Assembly (NCBI GenBank): GCA_900548495.1
Contig: URKT01000024.1
Location: 1 to 25,887, forward strand
Source: an uncultured Collinsella sp.
GTDB taxonomy: Bacteria; Actinomycetota; Coriobacteriia; Coriobacteriales; Coriobacteriaceae
Length of the DNA: 25,887 bases
Direction: 5' to 3'
The position numbers and the translations under genes are program-made. The notes beneath the pieces are model-generated. The model saw nothing but the letters and a program-made list of their open reading frames with translations, searched no databases and was not told the origin of the DNA. Below are positions 5,594-14,216 of the stretch, one piece after another (the stretch's first letter is position 1; each line of letters opens with the position of its first letter).

Positions 5594-7954
5594 CTACACA
5601 CGGCGCTTGAGCTGAGCTCCGCCTTCGCCGGGCATAAGACGGCGAGCGTCGTAGACCGAATCGACACTGCTGATGGAAGCCAGCAGCGGATCCAGGCCGC
5701 TCGCATCCGAAATCTCGACCATAAAGCGCAGAGTCGCAATACCCTCGCGGTTGGTCGAGGTGGCGGCGGAAAGGATATTGCCGCCTGCATCGCCAATGGC
5801 AATGGTGACGTCCTTGAGCAGGCCCATGCGGTCCAGGCACTCGACCACGATCTCGACCTGGAAGAGAGTGTCGGCAGCACCATCCCACTCCACATCGATC
5901 ATGCGCTCGGGATGTTCCATAAGACCCTTGACGTTGGGGCAGTTGGCGCGATGCACCGAAACGCCGCGACCGCGCGTGATGAAGCCGACGATATCGTCGC
6001 CCGTCACGGGGTTGCAGCAATGAGCCAGACGGACCAGCAGGCCACTGTTGCTCTCGCCCTTAACGATAATGCCGTTACTTGCGCTCTTGCCACGCTTTTG
6101 CGGCTTGCGGTTGGAGCCGCGGGCCGGCTGTTTCACGACCTCGGCGATAGCCTCGGCCTTGGTGAGCTGTTCCTCGGGCTTGGGGTCCAAGATTTGCTCG
6201 ACCTTATTGCCCACAGCGCGCGGGGCAACCTTGCCGGCACCGACGGCGGCAAACAGGTCCTCGAGCTGCTTGAAGTTAAACTGCTCCGCCACGGCATTGA
6301 GCGCACGCGTGGAGCGCGGCGTGGAGATGCCATACCCGCGCTTGCGCAGGTCCTTGGCCAGCATATCGCGGCCGGCGGCAGCGTCGTCGTCCTTAGTCGC
6401 GGCGGCAAAGTAGCGACGGATCTTTGACTTGGCGGAAGGCGTCTTGACGATCTTGAGCCAATCACGCGACGGCTTGGAACTCTTGTTAGTCAGGATTTCA
6501 ACGCGGTCGCCCGTCTTGATCTCGTGCGTGAGCGGAGCCACCGCACCGTTGATTTTGGCGCCGACGCAATGGTTTCCCACCTCGGTGTGAACGGCATAGG
6601 CAAAGTCGAGCGGCGTGGAGCCGGCACGAAGCGCCATGACCTCGCCTTTGGGCGTGAAGACGAAGATCTCCTGATCGAAGAGGTCGACCTTCAGCGAATG
6701 CAGGTATTCCTTGGCGTCGGTAATCTCATCAGACGCAGCCCAATCGAGTGAGTGCTTAAGCCAGTTAATCTGGTCGTCCAAACGTTGAGCGTCATTGGTC
6801 TTGGAAGCAGACGATCCGCCCGACTTCTTATATAGCCAGTGGGCGGCAATGCCGTACTCGGCCTGCTCATGCATCTCGTAGGTTCGAATCTGAATCTCGA
6901 GCGGACGAGCCGTAGGGCCGATGACCGTCGTGTGGAGCGACTGGTAGTTATTGACCTTGGGCATGGCGATATAGTCTTTAAAGCGACCAGGCATGGGGTG
7001 CCACAGCGTATGCACCGCACCGAGCGTGGAGTAGCAATCGCGCACCGAATGGGTAATAACGCGCAGCGCCACCAGGTCGTAGATCTCAGAGAACTCCTTG
7101 CCCTTGCGCTTCATCTTTTGGTAGATGGACCAATAGTGCTTGGAACGGCCGTTGATCTGGAAGCCTTCCAGGCCAATGCGGTTGAGCTCGTCGGTGAGTG
7201 TCTTGATGGTCTCAGCCAGATAGCGCTCACGGACCTCGCGCGACTCCGCCACCATGCGCGCGATGCGCTGGTAGGCATCGGGCTCCAGGTAGAAGAAGGA
7301 CAGGTCCTCGAGCTCCCACTTAATAGAGCTCATGCCCAGGCGGTCGGCCAAGGGCGCGTACACGTCCATGGTCTCGCGAGCCTTAAATAGGCGACGATCC
7401 TCGCGCAGGGCTGCCAGCGTTCGCATGTTGTGCAGACGGTCGGCAAGTTTAACGATGATGACGCGAATGTCCTTGGACATGGCAAGGAACATCTTGCGCA
7501 GCGTGAGCGCCTGCTTCTCGTCCATGCTGTCGACTTCGATGTTGGTGAGCTTGGTCACGCCATCGACGAGCTCGGCCACCGTATCGCCAAACAGGCCGGA
7601 AACATCGGCGAGCGAGGTCTCAGTATCCTCGACGGTATCGTGCAGCAGCGCGGCGCACACCACATCGCAGTCCATCTTGAGATCGGCCAGAATGATGGCC
7701 ACCTCGACGGGATGGTTGATGTACATCTCACCCGAGCGCCGCTTTTGGTTGCAATGCTTCTCGGCAGCAAAGCAGTAGGCCTGCTCAACCTTAGAAAAGT
7801 CGTCCTCATTCATATATTTGAGGCACAGACGCTCCAGCTTGTCGTAGCTGTCCGCCATAATCTCGGGCGGCAGCTCATCGGCATGCTTATAGTGCTCCAT
7901 CTCCGAAAACGGCTGGAGGGTGGAATCATGGGCGGTACGGGCTGCGGCATCCAT
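5594..7954 (-). CDS. rel: Bifunctional (p)ppGpp synthetase/hydrolase Rel
   Basis: This is the stringent-response enzyme that makes and degrades (p)ppGpp, acting in the cytoplasm and on stalled ribosomes. The 786-residue product has the full RSH architecture: an HD hydrolase domain with HPVEVA and AALLHDTVEDTE (His105-Asp106), a synthetase domain with RSKHYWSIYQKM, GRFKDYIAMPKVNNYQSLHTT (about 323-343) and EIQIRT, a TGS domain (about 430-490, FVFTPKGEVMALRAGSTPLDFAYAVHTEVG), a middle zinc-finger-like region with HCCNPV...HRANCPN, and a C-terminal ACT domain (last 80 residues). Both active sites look intact, so it should be bifunctional. The ATG has GAAGGGG upstream. It starts 15 bp after the recJ-fusion stop, so the two are probably cotranscribed. 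Confidence 0.97.
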   Translation of the reverse strand: MDAAARTAHDSTLQPFSEMEHYKHADELPPEIMADSYDKLERLCLKYMNEDDFSKVEQAYCFAAEKHCNQKRRSGEMYINHPVEVAIILADLKMDCDVVCAALLHDTVEDTETSLADVSGLFGDTVAELVDGVTKLTNIEVDSMDEKQALTLRKMFLAMSKDIRVIIVKLADRLHNMRTLAALREDRRLFKARETMDVYAPLADRLGMSSIKWELEDLSFFYLEPDAYQRIARMVAESREVRERYLAETIKTLTDELNRIGLEGFQINGRSKHYWSIYQKMKRKGKEFSEIYDLVALRVITHSVRDCYSTLGAVHTLWHPMPGRFKDYIAMPKVNNYQSLHTTVIGPTARPLEIQIRTYEMHEQAEYGIAAHWLYKKSGGSSASKTNDAQRLDDQINWLKHSLDWAASDEITDAKEYLHSLKVDLFDQEIFVFTPKGEVMALRAGSTPLDFAYAVHTEVGNHCVGAKINGAVAPLTHEIKTGDRVEILTNKSSKPSRDWLKIVKTPSAKSKIRRYFAAATKDDDAAAGRDMLAKDLRKRGYGISTPRSTRALNAVAEQFNFKQLEDLFAAVGAGKVAPRAVGNKVEQILDPKPEEQLTKAEAIAEVVKQPARGSNRKPQKRGKSASNGIIVKGESNSGLLVRLAHCCNPVTGDDIVGFITRGRGVSVHRANCPNVKGLMEHPERMIDVEWDGAADTLFQVEIVVECLDRMGLLKDVTIAIGDAGGNILSAATSTNREGIATLRFMVEISDASGLDPLLASISSVDSVYDARRLMPGEGGAQLKRRV

Positions 7955-7969
7955 CGAGGTCCCCTTCCC

Positions 7970-10900
7970 CTAGGCCCGCGGTACGATCGGGCGGTTAACT
8001 TTGGCTAGCATATCAGAAGCGCACGAATCGAGCGCCCAGCTCCGGAAAGCCGAAAACTCCATGCGCGAGCGCAAGCCCTCCAAATAGCGAATTGACCTGC
8101 TCAATTGCACGCGGCCGGGGTTTTCGGCCATCGCGATGCGACGCGTATCGTCAAACCCCGAAACGCGACAGAAACCAAGCTCTTCGAAGATTCCTAGGCC
8201 GCTTTCCACCGAGCGCTCGTCGACCGGCGTGCGGGCATCGATGGCAAGGCACATCTGCGCGATGTCGATATCGCTTGCGCAGAATGAATCATCCCCGGTC
8301 TTGCCGCGGTTGGAGCGCCACATGGTCTGCAGCGCGCGATAGAGTGTGACGAGCTCGTCGCGCTCGGGTGCGTAGCAGTCGAGTAGGCGCTCGTTAATGC
8401 GGGCATCGCGCGACGAATAGAGCAGGTGGATCACGGCGGGCTGGCCATCGCGACCGGCACGGCCGCTCATCTGGTTAAACTCAATGCCGCCAAACGGCAT
8501 GTGATAGAGCACGACATGGCGGATATCGGGCAGGTTGACGCCCTCGCCAAAGGCAGATGTCGAGACGATGCAGCTGAGGCTGCCGTCTCGGAATGCTTCC
8601 TCCACGCGACGGCGATCGGAACGCGCAAGCCCCGCGTTATAGAACGCGATATGGGTTGCGCAATCGGGCACACGCTTGCGCAACGTCTTGGCGAGCGCCA
8701 CGGACTGGTCGCGCGAATTGACGTAAATGACGGTCTTCTCCCCCGTCGCCACGATCGACACCAAACGGTTCTCGCGGCTCGCAAGATCTCGGTCGTCCTC
8801 GAGCTGCAGGTTCTCGCGCACCGTCTCGTCGACCACCGTGTGAGTGATCGGAAGCATGCGGGCAAGCTCGGCCACGACCGGAGCCGTCGCGGTGGCCGTC
8901 GCAGCCATAACGACCGGGTCGCCCAGAGCTTTGAGGATATCGGGCATGTCAAGATAGGCGCTGCGGTCGCCGCCCTTGGCAAGACCGGCATGATGCGCCT
9001 CATCGATAACGACAAAGCCGATGCGGCCCGAACGCGCGAAGCGGTCACGGTGGATAGATAGGAACTCGGGCGTCGTGAGCACGATACCGGTGCGGCCCGA
9101 AGCTAGGCCGGCGAACACGTCATCGCGTGCGGCCTCCACGGTCTCGCCGGTCAGCACGCCAACGCCAATGCCAAGCGATGCCATCGTCGACGAGAGGTGA
9201 TAGGCCTGGTCGGCAACAAGCGCACGCAGCGGATAGACAAAGATGCTCGCACGTCCGCGAAGCACCGCCTCACGCGCGGCATGCACATGGAAGATGAGCG
9301 ACTTGCCGCGGCCCGTTCCCATAACCGCCAAGACACTCTGGTGATCGGCCAAGGCGTCGAGCGCCTCAGCCTGCGCGCGGTGCGGCTGGTTCGATCCGAT
9401 AAAGCTATGGATAAGCGAGCGCGTGAGCTCGGTATAGGAAAGCTGGGCGAGCGTCTCGCGCTTGCGCGACTCCAGGCGCAGGCCGGAATCCGTCGGCTGC
9501 ACGCCACGACGAAGCTCGCATGCCGGATCGTCGACGCTGGGCAGCGTGGTATCGCGGACCAGAACATCCTTGACCATGAGCTTGGGCTTCACACGACCCT
9601 GCCAATGCTCGGCAACGGCCTCGAACACCAAGTCGACAGCGCTATCGCAGTTGATGAGCTTATCGATTTGCGGCACGCGGAACATAATGGCCGGCACACT
9701 CGCGGCGCCATCGGTCGCCACAAAGCGCATGTGCTCACCGGTTTTGCCCACCACGGCGCGATCACACATCGTCACGCCCTCGGCAGCCAGCAGCGGCACC
9801 TTGTTGCCCTGGCCAAACGGCTCAAGACGGGAAATCTGCTCTATAGTCTCGATATTCAGCTCGGAAAGGTCGACCGTGGCGGCAACCTCGTCGATGTCTT
9901 CAAAGTCCTCGGCGGGAATCTCCGATAGCACGGCGGAAAGGCGACGACGGAATTCATCGAGCTTGGATGCCTCGATGGTCACACCCACCGCACCGGCATG
10001 TCCGCCGCGACGAATCAGCAGGTCGGAACAGCGCTCGACGGCGTCAAACAGGTTAACTTTGCCCACCGAGCGACCAGAGCCGCGCGCGATACCGTCCTCG
10101 ATCGAGAACAGCAGCGCCGGCACGTGGTAGCGGTTGGTCAGACGGCTTGCCACGATGCCCTTGACGCCCTCGTGCCAGCCTTCGCCGCCCACGACGATCG
10201 CGCGTCCGCCGTCATAGGTCTCCTCGACCTTTGCCATGGCATCGCGCGTGAGCTCCGCCTCGATCTCACGGCGCTGGCGGTTGATTTCCTCGAGCTCAGC
10301 CGCCAGTGCGCTTGCTTCGATGGGATCGCGGGCAAGCAGCAGGTCGAGCGCCAGCTTGGGATCAGCCATGCGACCGGCAGCGTTTAAGCGGGGAATGAGC
10401 GAGAATGACAGGCCATCCGCCGTAATGCTCGAAAGGTCCGCCTTGGCGAGCGCGGCAAGCGCGATATAGCCCGGGCGAGCGGTTACGCGCATCTGCTGGA
10501 TGCCCTCGGCAACCAGCGCGCGGTTCTCGGGCGTGAGCGGCATCATGTCGGACACGGTGCCCAGCGCCGCGACCTCGATTAGCGAACGCCAATACGACGG
10601 CTTGCCCAGACGTTCGCCCAGGACTTGCACCAACTTGAGTGCCACGCCGGCACCGGCAAGCTCACGCGAAGGACCATCGTCATCGAGCTTAGGGTCGGTC
10701 AGGGGTACGCCCTGCGGCACCTGATCGGAGGGCTCGTGATGGTCCGTGACCACCAAATCGATCCCCAGGCTCTTCAGATAGGAAACCTCTTCCTTGGCGG
10801 CAATGCCGTTATCGACGGTCACGATCAGCTGGGGGCGAGCGAGCTCGTTAACGCGGTCGAGCGCCGCGCGCGAAAGACCGTAGCCCTCATCAAAGCGATG

Positions 10901-11257
10901 CGGAATAAACGGCGTGACATCGGCGCCAAACGTGCGCAGCGCCTCGGTCAACAGGCAGGTCGACGTAATACCGTCAACGTCAAAATCGCCAAAGACTGCA
11001 ATGTGCTCGTGGTTGCGAATAGCACGCTCGACGCGGTCGGCAACGACCGACATGCCCGGGATAATGAGTGGGTCGGCCCAGTCGCGATCGAGCGAAGGCG
11101 TCAAAAACAATTGGCCCTCTTTGATTGAGCCAATGCCGTGCGCGACCATAATGCGCGCCACCAGCCCGGGAATGCCCAGACCAGCCGAAAGCTCCTTTTC
11201 GAGCTCGGGGTTTTGCTGAGCGACCGCCCAGCGATGCGTCGTCTTAAGCGATGACAT
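7970..11257 (-). CDS. recJ: RecJ single-strand exonuclease fused to a RecQ-like DEAH helicase
   Basis: The 1095-residue product joins two DNA-repair enzymes. Residues 1 to about 580 are RecJ: FGDFDVDG (DHH motif I, about 90-96), TVDNG, TDHHEPS (172-174), LIPRLNAAGRM, a DHHA1 domain with RRGGHAGAVG, and an OB-like segment. Residues about 605-950 are a superfamily 2 helicase close to RecQ: Q-motif region NQPHRAQAEAL, Walker A GTGRGKS (647-653), DEAH (752-755), ATATAT (motif III), FGEGVNLPDIRHV and QMSGRAGRDG (motif VI, about 932-938). The last 150 residues are an unassigned tail. RecJ and RecQ cooperate in trimming broken ends for the RecFOR pathway. The ATG at 11257 has GGGGGTGGG upstream; a short ORF overlaps this start. 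Confidence 0.93.
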   Translation of the reverse strand: MSSLKTTHRWAVAQQNPELEKELSAGLGIPGLVARIMVAHGIGSIKEGQLFLTPSLDRDWADPLIIPGMSVVADRVERAIRNHEHIAVFGDFDVDGITSTCLLTEALRTFGADVTPFIPHRFDEGYGLSRAALDRVNELARPQLIVTVDNGIAAKEEVSYLKSLGIDLVVTDHHEPSDQVPQGVPLTDPKLDDDGPSRELAGAGVALKLVQVLGERLGKPSYWRSLIEVAALGTVSDMMPLTPENRALVAEGIQQMRVTARPGYIALAALAKADLSSITADGLSFSLIPRLNAAGRMADPKLALDLLLARDPIEASALAAELEEINRQRREIEAELTRDAMAKVEETYDGGRAIVVGGEGWHEGVKGIVASRLTNRYHVPALLFSIEDGIARGSGRSVGKVNLFDAVERCSDLLIRRGGHAGAVGVTIEASKLDEFRRRLSAVLSEIPAEDFEDIDEVAATVDLSELNIETIEQISRLEPFGQGNKVPLLAAEGVTMCDRAVVGKTGEHMRFVATDGAASVPAIMFRVPQIDKLINCDSAVDLVFEAVAEHWQGRVKPKLMVKDVLVRDTTLPSVDDPACELRRGVQPTDSGLRLESRKRETLAQLSYTELTRSLIHSFIGSNQPHRAQAEALDALADHQSVLAVMGTGRGKSLIFHVHAAREAVLRGRASIFVYPLRALVADQAYHLSSTMASLGIGVGVLTGETVEAARDDVFAGLASGRTGIVLTTPEFLSIHRDRFARSGRIGFVVIDEAHHAGLAKGGDRSAYLDMPDILKALGDPVVMAATATATAPVVAELARMLPITHTVVDETVRENLQLEDDRDLASRENRLVSIVATGEKTVIYVNSRDQSVALAKTLRKRVPDCATHIAFYNAGLARSDRRRVEEAFRDGSLSCIVSTSAFGEGVNLPDIRHVVLYHMPFGGIEFNQMSGRAGRDGQPAVIHLLYSSRDARINERLLDCYAPERDELVTLYRALQTMWRSNRGKTGDDSFCASDIDIAQMCLAIDARTPVDERSVESGLGIFEELGFCRVSGFDDTRRIAMAENPGRVQLSRSIRYLEGLRSRMEFSAFRSWALDSCASDMLAKVNRPIVPRA

Positions 11258-11309
11258 AGGCACCCACCCCCGATAGGGGCAGGTCGCCGCGATACCTCTC
11301 ACGGTTCAT
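11244..11309 (-). CDS. Possible 21-codon upstream ORF overlapping the recJ-fusion start
   Basis: ATG at 11309 is preceded by AGAGGA at 8 nt spacing. It encodes MNRERYRGDLPL followed by nine more residues and stops with TAA at 11246-11244, inside codons 4-5 of the recJ fusion in another frame. Between them CCCC-TATC-GGGG (11268-11279) can pair and hide part of the recJ Shine-Dalgarno, so translation of this ORF might open it. There is no family similarity to support the peptide itself. Confidence 0.35.
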   Translation of the reverse strand: MNRERYRGDLPLSGVGAYVIA

Positions 11310-11365
11310 AGCGATGAGTCCTCTGTGTATGCCCGCTTCGGCAGGCAGATCTGTTGAACGGATTT

Positions 11366-11371
11366 ATTATA
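11366..11371 (-). promoter_or_regulatory. Candidate -10 box of the recJ-rel unit
   Basis: A consensus TATAAT lies on the minus strand about 57 bp before the short upstream ORF. The -35 region (GCGATT, 18 bp away) is weak. The rest of the divergent region to 11521 includes the palindrome CTCGA-AATAA-TCGAG (11437-11451), a possible operator for either direction. Confidence 0.5.
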
Positions 11372-11533
11372 CCGTGCGGCGCGGACGCAAATCGCCGCAG
11401 CATGCCGCGGTTTCGGTAAACGATGCCGGTAATAGCCTCGAAATAATCGAGCGTTTCTGACGCACGGATACATGTGAGCGTCTAGCATATCCAGTCAAAA
11501 CGGATTCACGAGCAAAGGGAGTCACAAGAGCAT

Positions 11534-12532
11534 ATGAAGCAATGGGTTGGACTGGGCAAGTTTCTCGCGGGGCACATGCAAATCATCGTTCCGATTTGTG
11601 TGGCGCTCGGCGTGCTCTTTCCTCAACAGATCGGCGTTCTCAAGCCCATCGTTCCCACCTTGTTTGCCTTTATGACGTTCCAAGGTGCGCTCAGCAACAC
11701 CTTTCACCAGGTAGCCGAGGTGTTCCACCGTCCGCTGCACCTGATTCTGGCGTTGTTGGTCTCGGCGGCGCTTATTCCCGTCGCGGCCTACGCCATGGGA
11801 TCGTTGTTCTTTGGTTCCAACCCCAACCTTGTCTGCGGCATCGTGCTCGAATACAGTGTGCCCGTGGCAGTCACCGCTTTTATGTGGATCAGCATGTTCG
11901 GCGGCAACGGCCCGCTCGCGCTCACCATCATCCTGACGTCCTCGGTCATCTCCCCTGTGACGATTCCGCTTACGCTCAAGCTCCTGCTGGGCGCCACCGT
12001 CTCGATCGACGTGCCGAGTATGATGCAGAACATGGCCTTTATGATCGCCATCCCCGCCGTTCTCGGCATCGTGATCAACGAGCTCACGCGCGGATGGGGG
12101 CACGAAAAACTCTCCCCCGCGCTCTCGCCCGCCTGCAAGTTCATGATGATGGGCGTCATCGCCTCCAACTCCACCGCCATGAGTGAGTACGTGCTGCACA
12201 TGAACGCGGTGCGCTTGGAAGTCGCCCTCTTTATTTTGGTCTTCGCCATCAGCGGCTTTGTCGTCGGCATTCTGGTCGCCCGCGCGCTGCATCTGCCATA
12301 TAGCGAAACGACCACCATGTGCTTTACCTGCGGCATGCGCAATATCTCTTCGGGCGCCGTCATCGCCACGCAATACTTTCCGGGCGAAGTTGTGTTTCCC
12401 GTCATGTGTGGAACGTTGTTTCAGCAGGTGCTCGCCTCGCTTATCGGGCATCTCTTTGAGCGTCTGACCGGCGAGGAGCGCGCCGCCCAGCGCAAGCGGG
12501 TCGAGGCCGGCCGCGACGCCATGGCGCGCTAG
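11534..12532 (+). CDS. Bile acid:sodium symporter (BASS) family transporter
   Basis: The 332-residue membrane protein is almost wholly hydrophobic, with about nine or ten transmembrane helices. It carries BASS-like signatures: LVCGIVLEYSVPVAVTAFMW (about 99-118) and CGMRNISSGAVIATQYFPGEVVFP (about 265-290), the region that forms the substrate and sodium site in this family. Members move bile acids, but also pantoate, pyruvate or other organic anions with sodium, so the substrate is not determined. There is no strong Shine-Dalgarno: AAAGGGA lies 13 bp from the ATG and AAGAG is very close. It is transcribed alone, divergent from recJ and convergent with the GalT-like gene. Confidence 0.82.
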   Translation: MKQWVGLGKFLAGHMQIIVPICVALGVLFPQQIGVLKPIVPTLFAFMTFQGALSNTFHQVAEVFHRPLHLILALLVSAALIPVAAYAMGSLFFGSNPNLVCGIVLEYSVPVAVTAFMWISMFGGNGPLALTIILTSSVISPVTIPLTLKLLLGATVSIDVPSMMQNMAFMIAIPAVLGIVINELTRGWGHEKLSPALSPACKFMMMGVIASNSTAMSEYVLHMNAVRLEVALFILVFAISGFVVGILVARALHLPYSETTTMCFTCGMRNISSGAVIATQYFPGEVVFPVMCGTLFQQVLASLIGHLFERLTGEERAAQRKRVEAGRDAMAR

Positions 12533-12550
12533 ACTGTCCGCAGTGTGCGG

Positions 12551-12574
12551 GCGCTCACTTTACGATGTGAGCGC
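12551..12574. repeat. Inverted repeat between convergent genes
   Basis: GCGCTCAC and GTGAGCGC are perfectly complementary around an 8-nt loop that includes the stop codon of the minus-strand gene. No T-tract follows on either strand. It may act as a weak bidirectional stop between the transporter and the GalT-like gene. Confidence 0.45.
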
Positions 12575-13360
12575 CTCCAGATGTGCGCGGAGTCGCTCCG
12601 CATCGACATCGAGCGTGGTCTCAGCATTGACCTGAGCCAGCCGATACCCGACAAAGTAGGGTGAAACCACCCAACGTGGAAGCGCCTTGGCAATGGTCCG
12701 GCCGCTCATGTGATAGAAGAACAGGTTGTACGACTCTGCACGACCGCCATGGTGCTCGTGCAAGATATAGCGCAGAGCTACCTGGATTGCGTCGGCGAAG
12801 AGATCCGCCTCGGCTTGGTCTCTCGTGTCATCGCTGGCGGCGATTCCCTGCGGGGCTGAAACGTTGATCTCAAAGAACCCCATGATCGGTTCGGTTGAGA
12901 TGTTGACCGCGATTCTCCCCTGTCGCCAGACATTGATGCCTTCGAAATTGGCAGAAGTCAGCGAAGCATAGCCGTCTTCCTGCTCCAAACCCACAATCTG
13001 CATGTGCGGATGGACCAGACTGCCGCCCGAAAGTGGGCCCTTGTTCTTGTACATGAGAACGCTGCGATACTGCCGGGAGCCAATCATCCGCTGCCAGCAA
13101 TCCAGAGCAAACCGCATCACATGGTGGAGTTCATCCGGCTCATAGGTCACCAGGTCGGCATCGTGATCGGCCGACTCGATCAGCACGGTTTGACGGGTGG
13201 CGCGCAGGGTCTTGAACTTATTCTCGAGCCAAATGCAATCGCCATCACGGCGAATGATGTCGGTGAGCCCTTCTGTATCGCAAAAAGGGCACGCGGTGCC
13301 GGGACGACGGTTGTCGTCGGGCTTACCGTTCGCCTGCTGAACGTCAAATACCAGCGCCAC
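12560..13360 (-). CDS. GalT-like HIT-superfamily protein (DUF4931-type)
   Basis: The 266-residue protein has an N-terminal CPFC pair (Cys24, Cys27) and the loop NKGPLSGGSLVHPHMQIVG, in which HPHMQ (116-120) matches the HxHxQ active site of galactose-1-phosphate uridylyltransferases and other HIT proteins. It is shorter than true GalT and best fits the uncharacterised DUF4931 group of nucleotidyltransferase or nucleotide-hydrolase-like proteins. It starts at a GTG eight bases after GGAGG, and that Shine-Dalgarno lies within the last codons of cutC, three bases upstream, so the two are translationally linked. Its substrate is unknown. Confidence 0.8.
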   Translation of the reverse strand: MALVFDVQQANGKPDDNRRPGTACPFCDTEGLTDIIRRDGDCIWLENKFKTLRATRQTVLIESADHDADLVTYEPDELHHVMRFALDCWQRMIGSRQYRSVLMYKNKGPLSGGSLVHPHMQIVGLEQEDGYASLTSANFEGINVWRQGRIAVNISTEPIMGFFEINVSAPQGIAASDDTRDQAEADLFADAIQVALRYILHEHHGGRAESYNLFFYHMSGRTIAKALPRWVVSPYFVGYRLAQVNAETTLDVDAERLRAHLEALTS

Positions 13361-13363
13361 GGG

Positions 13364-14041
13364 TTATACCTCCAGCGGCACAATCTTGGTGCCATGGAGC
13401 TCGGAGACGCCCAGTGCCGCCGCCACGGTATCGCGGTTGGCCGTGGAAATGCCGCCGCCGGGAAGGATGGTCAGGCGGTCTCCCGCACACTCGATAAGAC
13501 GCGACAGATGCTCCAGGTTGTCCTCGATCGGCGTGCCGGCGGCACCGCCGTGCGTCAGGATGCGCGTAACGCCGCAATCGGCGAGTGTGTCGACGGCATC
13601 GAGTTGAGCCTCGGGCGAGAGCTGGTCAAACGCCATGTGAAAGGTGATGTCGATGGGCTCACGCTTGCATTCCTCGGTCGCGCAGCCCGCGGCCATCACG
13701 AGAGCGCCCAACGTAAGCTCGTCGAGTGCCCATCCGCCAGCGCAGGGCTTGCAGCAGCCAAAGACCAAGCCGTCAACGCCGGCGCTCACGGCAAGGCCCA
13801 GGTCCATCTCCATCATACGCAGCTCGTCCTGGTTGTAGTGAAAGTCGCCGCCACGCGGGCGAATCATGCACATCACCCGTGCATCGTGCTCGTGGGCATA
13901 GCTGGTCGTAGCGCTGATAACACCGGCCGAAGGCGTAGTGCCACCGACGGCAAGGTTGTCGCACAGTTCGATACGCTTTGCACCGGCATCGATAGCCGCC
14001 GGCACCCGCTCAAAGTTCTCGGCACAAAACTCGTACAGCAT
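13364..14041 (-). CDS. cutC: CutC family protein
   Basis: The 225-residue product fits the CutC family (TIM barrel). The N-terminus MLYEFCAENFERVPAAIDAGAKRIELCDNL, then GGTTPSAGVI, MIRPRGGDFHYNQDEL, GVDGLVFG, ITFHMAFDQ and ILTHGGAAGTPIEDN are characteristic. CutC was first linked to copper tolerance in E. coli, but that role is doubtful and the enzymatic function is unsettled. The frame extends upstream, but the family N-terminus begins at the ATG at 14041, which follows a G-rich stretch. It forms a tight two-gene unit with the GalT-like gene; a cytoplasmic sugar- or nucleotide-related role is a guess from that pairing. Confidence 0.9.
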   Translation of the reverse strand: MLYEFCAENFERVPAAIDAGAKRIELCDNLAVGGTTPSAGVISATTSYAHEHDARVMCMIRPRGGDFHYNQDELRMMEMDLGLAVSAGVDGLVFGCCKPCAGGWALDELTLGALVMAAGCATEECKREPIDITFHMAFDQLSPEAQLDAVDTLADCGVTRILTHGGAAGTPIEDNLEHLSRLIECAGDRLTILPGGGISTANRDTVAAALGVSELHGTKIVPLEV

Positions 14042-14099
14042 AGATAGACCCCCAAAGACAACAGATGTTTTCCGACGGGCATTGTCACACATCCCCATG

Positions 14100-14168
14100 A
14101 AGTTGCGGTGGAATAGGGACTCTTTTGGCCTCTGGAGCCCGTATTCAGTCCCTGTTTCACCGCAACTT
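14100..14168. repeat. 69-bp imperfect inverted repeat
   Basis: The arms AAGTTGCGGTGGAATAGGGACT and its near-complement ending CACCGCAACTT match at about 19 of 22 positions, with a 25-nt centre. It lies between cutC and the livF terminator. No U-tract follows it. Its minus strand contains TGAAACAGGGAC, also found at 17792-17803. Confidence 0.75.
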
Positions 14169-14203
14169 AAAAGGGGGCGCTGACCGGGTTGGTCAGCGCC
14201 CCC
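14169..14203 (-). terminator. Terminator of the liv operon
   Basis: GGGGGCGCTGACC and GGTCAGCGCCCCC form a perfect 13-bp stem with a 5-nt loop (14173-14203), followed by TTTT on the minus strand. It lies 14 bp after the livF stop and closes the operon; the opposite strand has TTT, so it could also act on the other strand. Confidence 0.9.
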
Positions 14204-14216
14204 TTTGTTGAATGGA

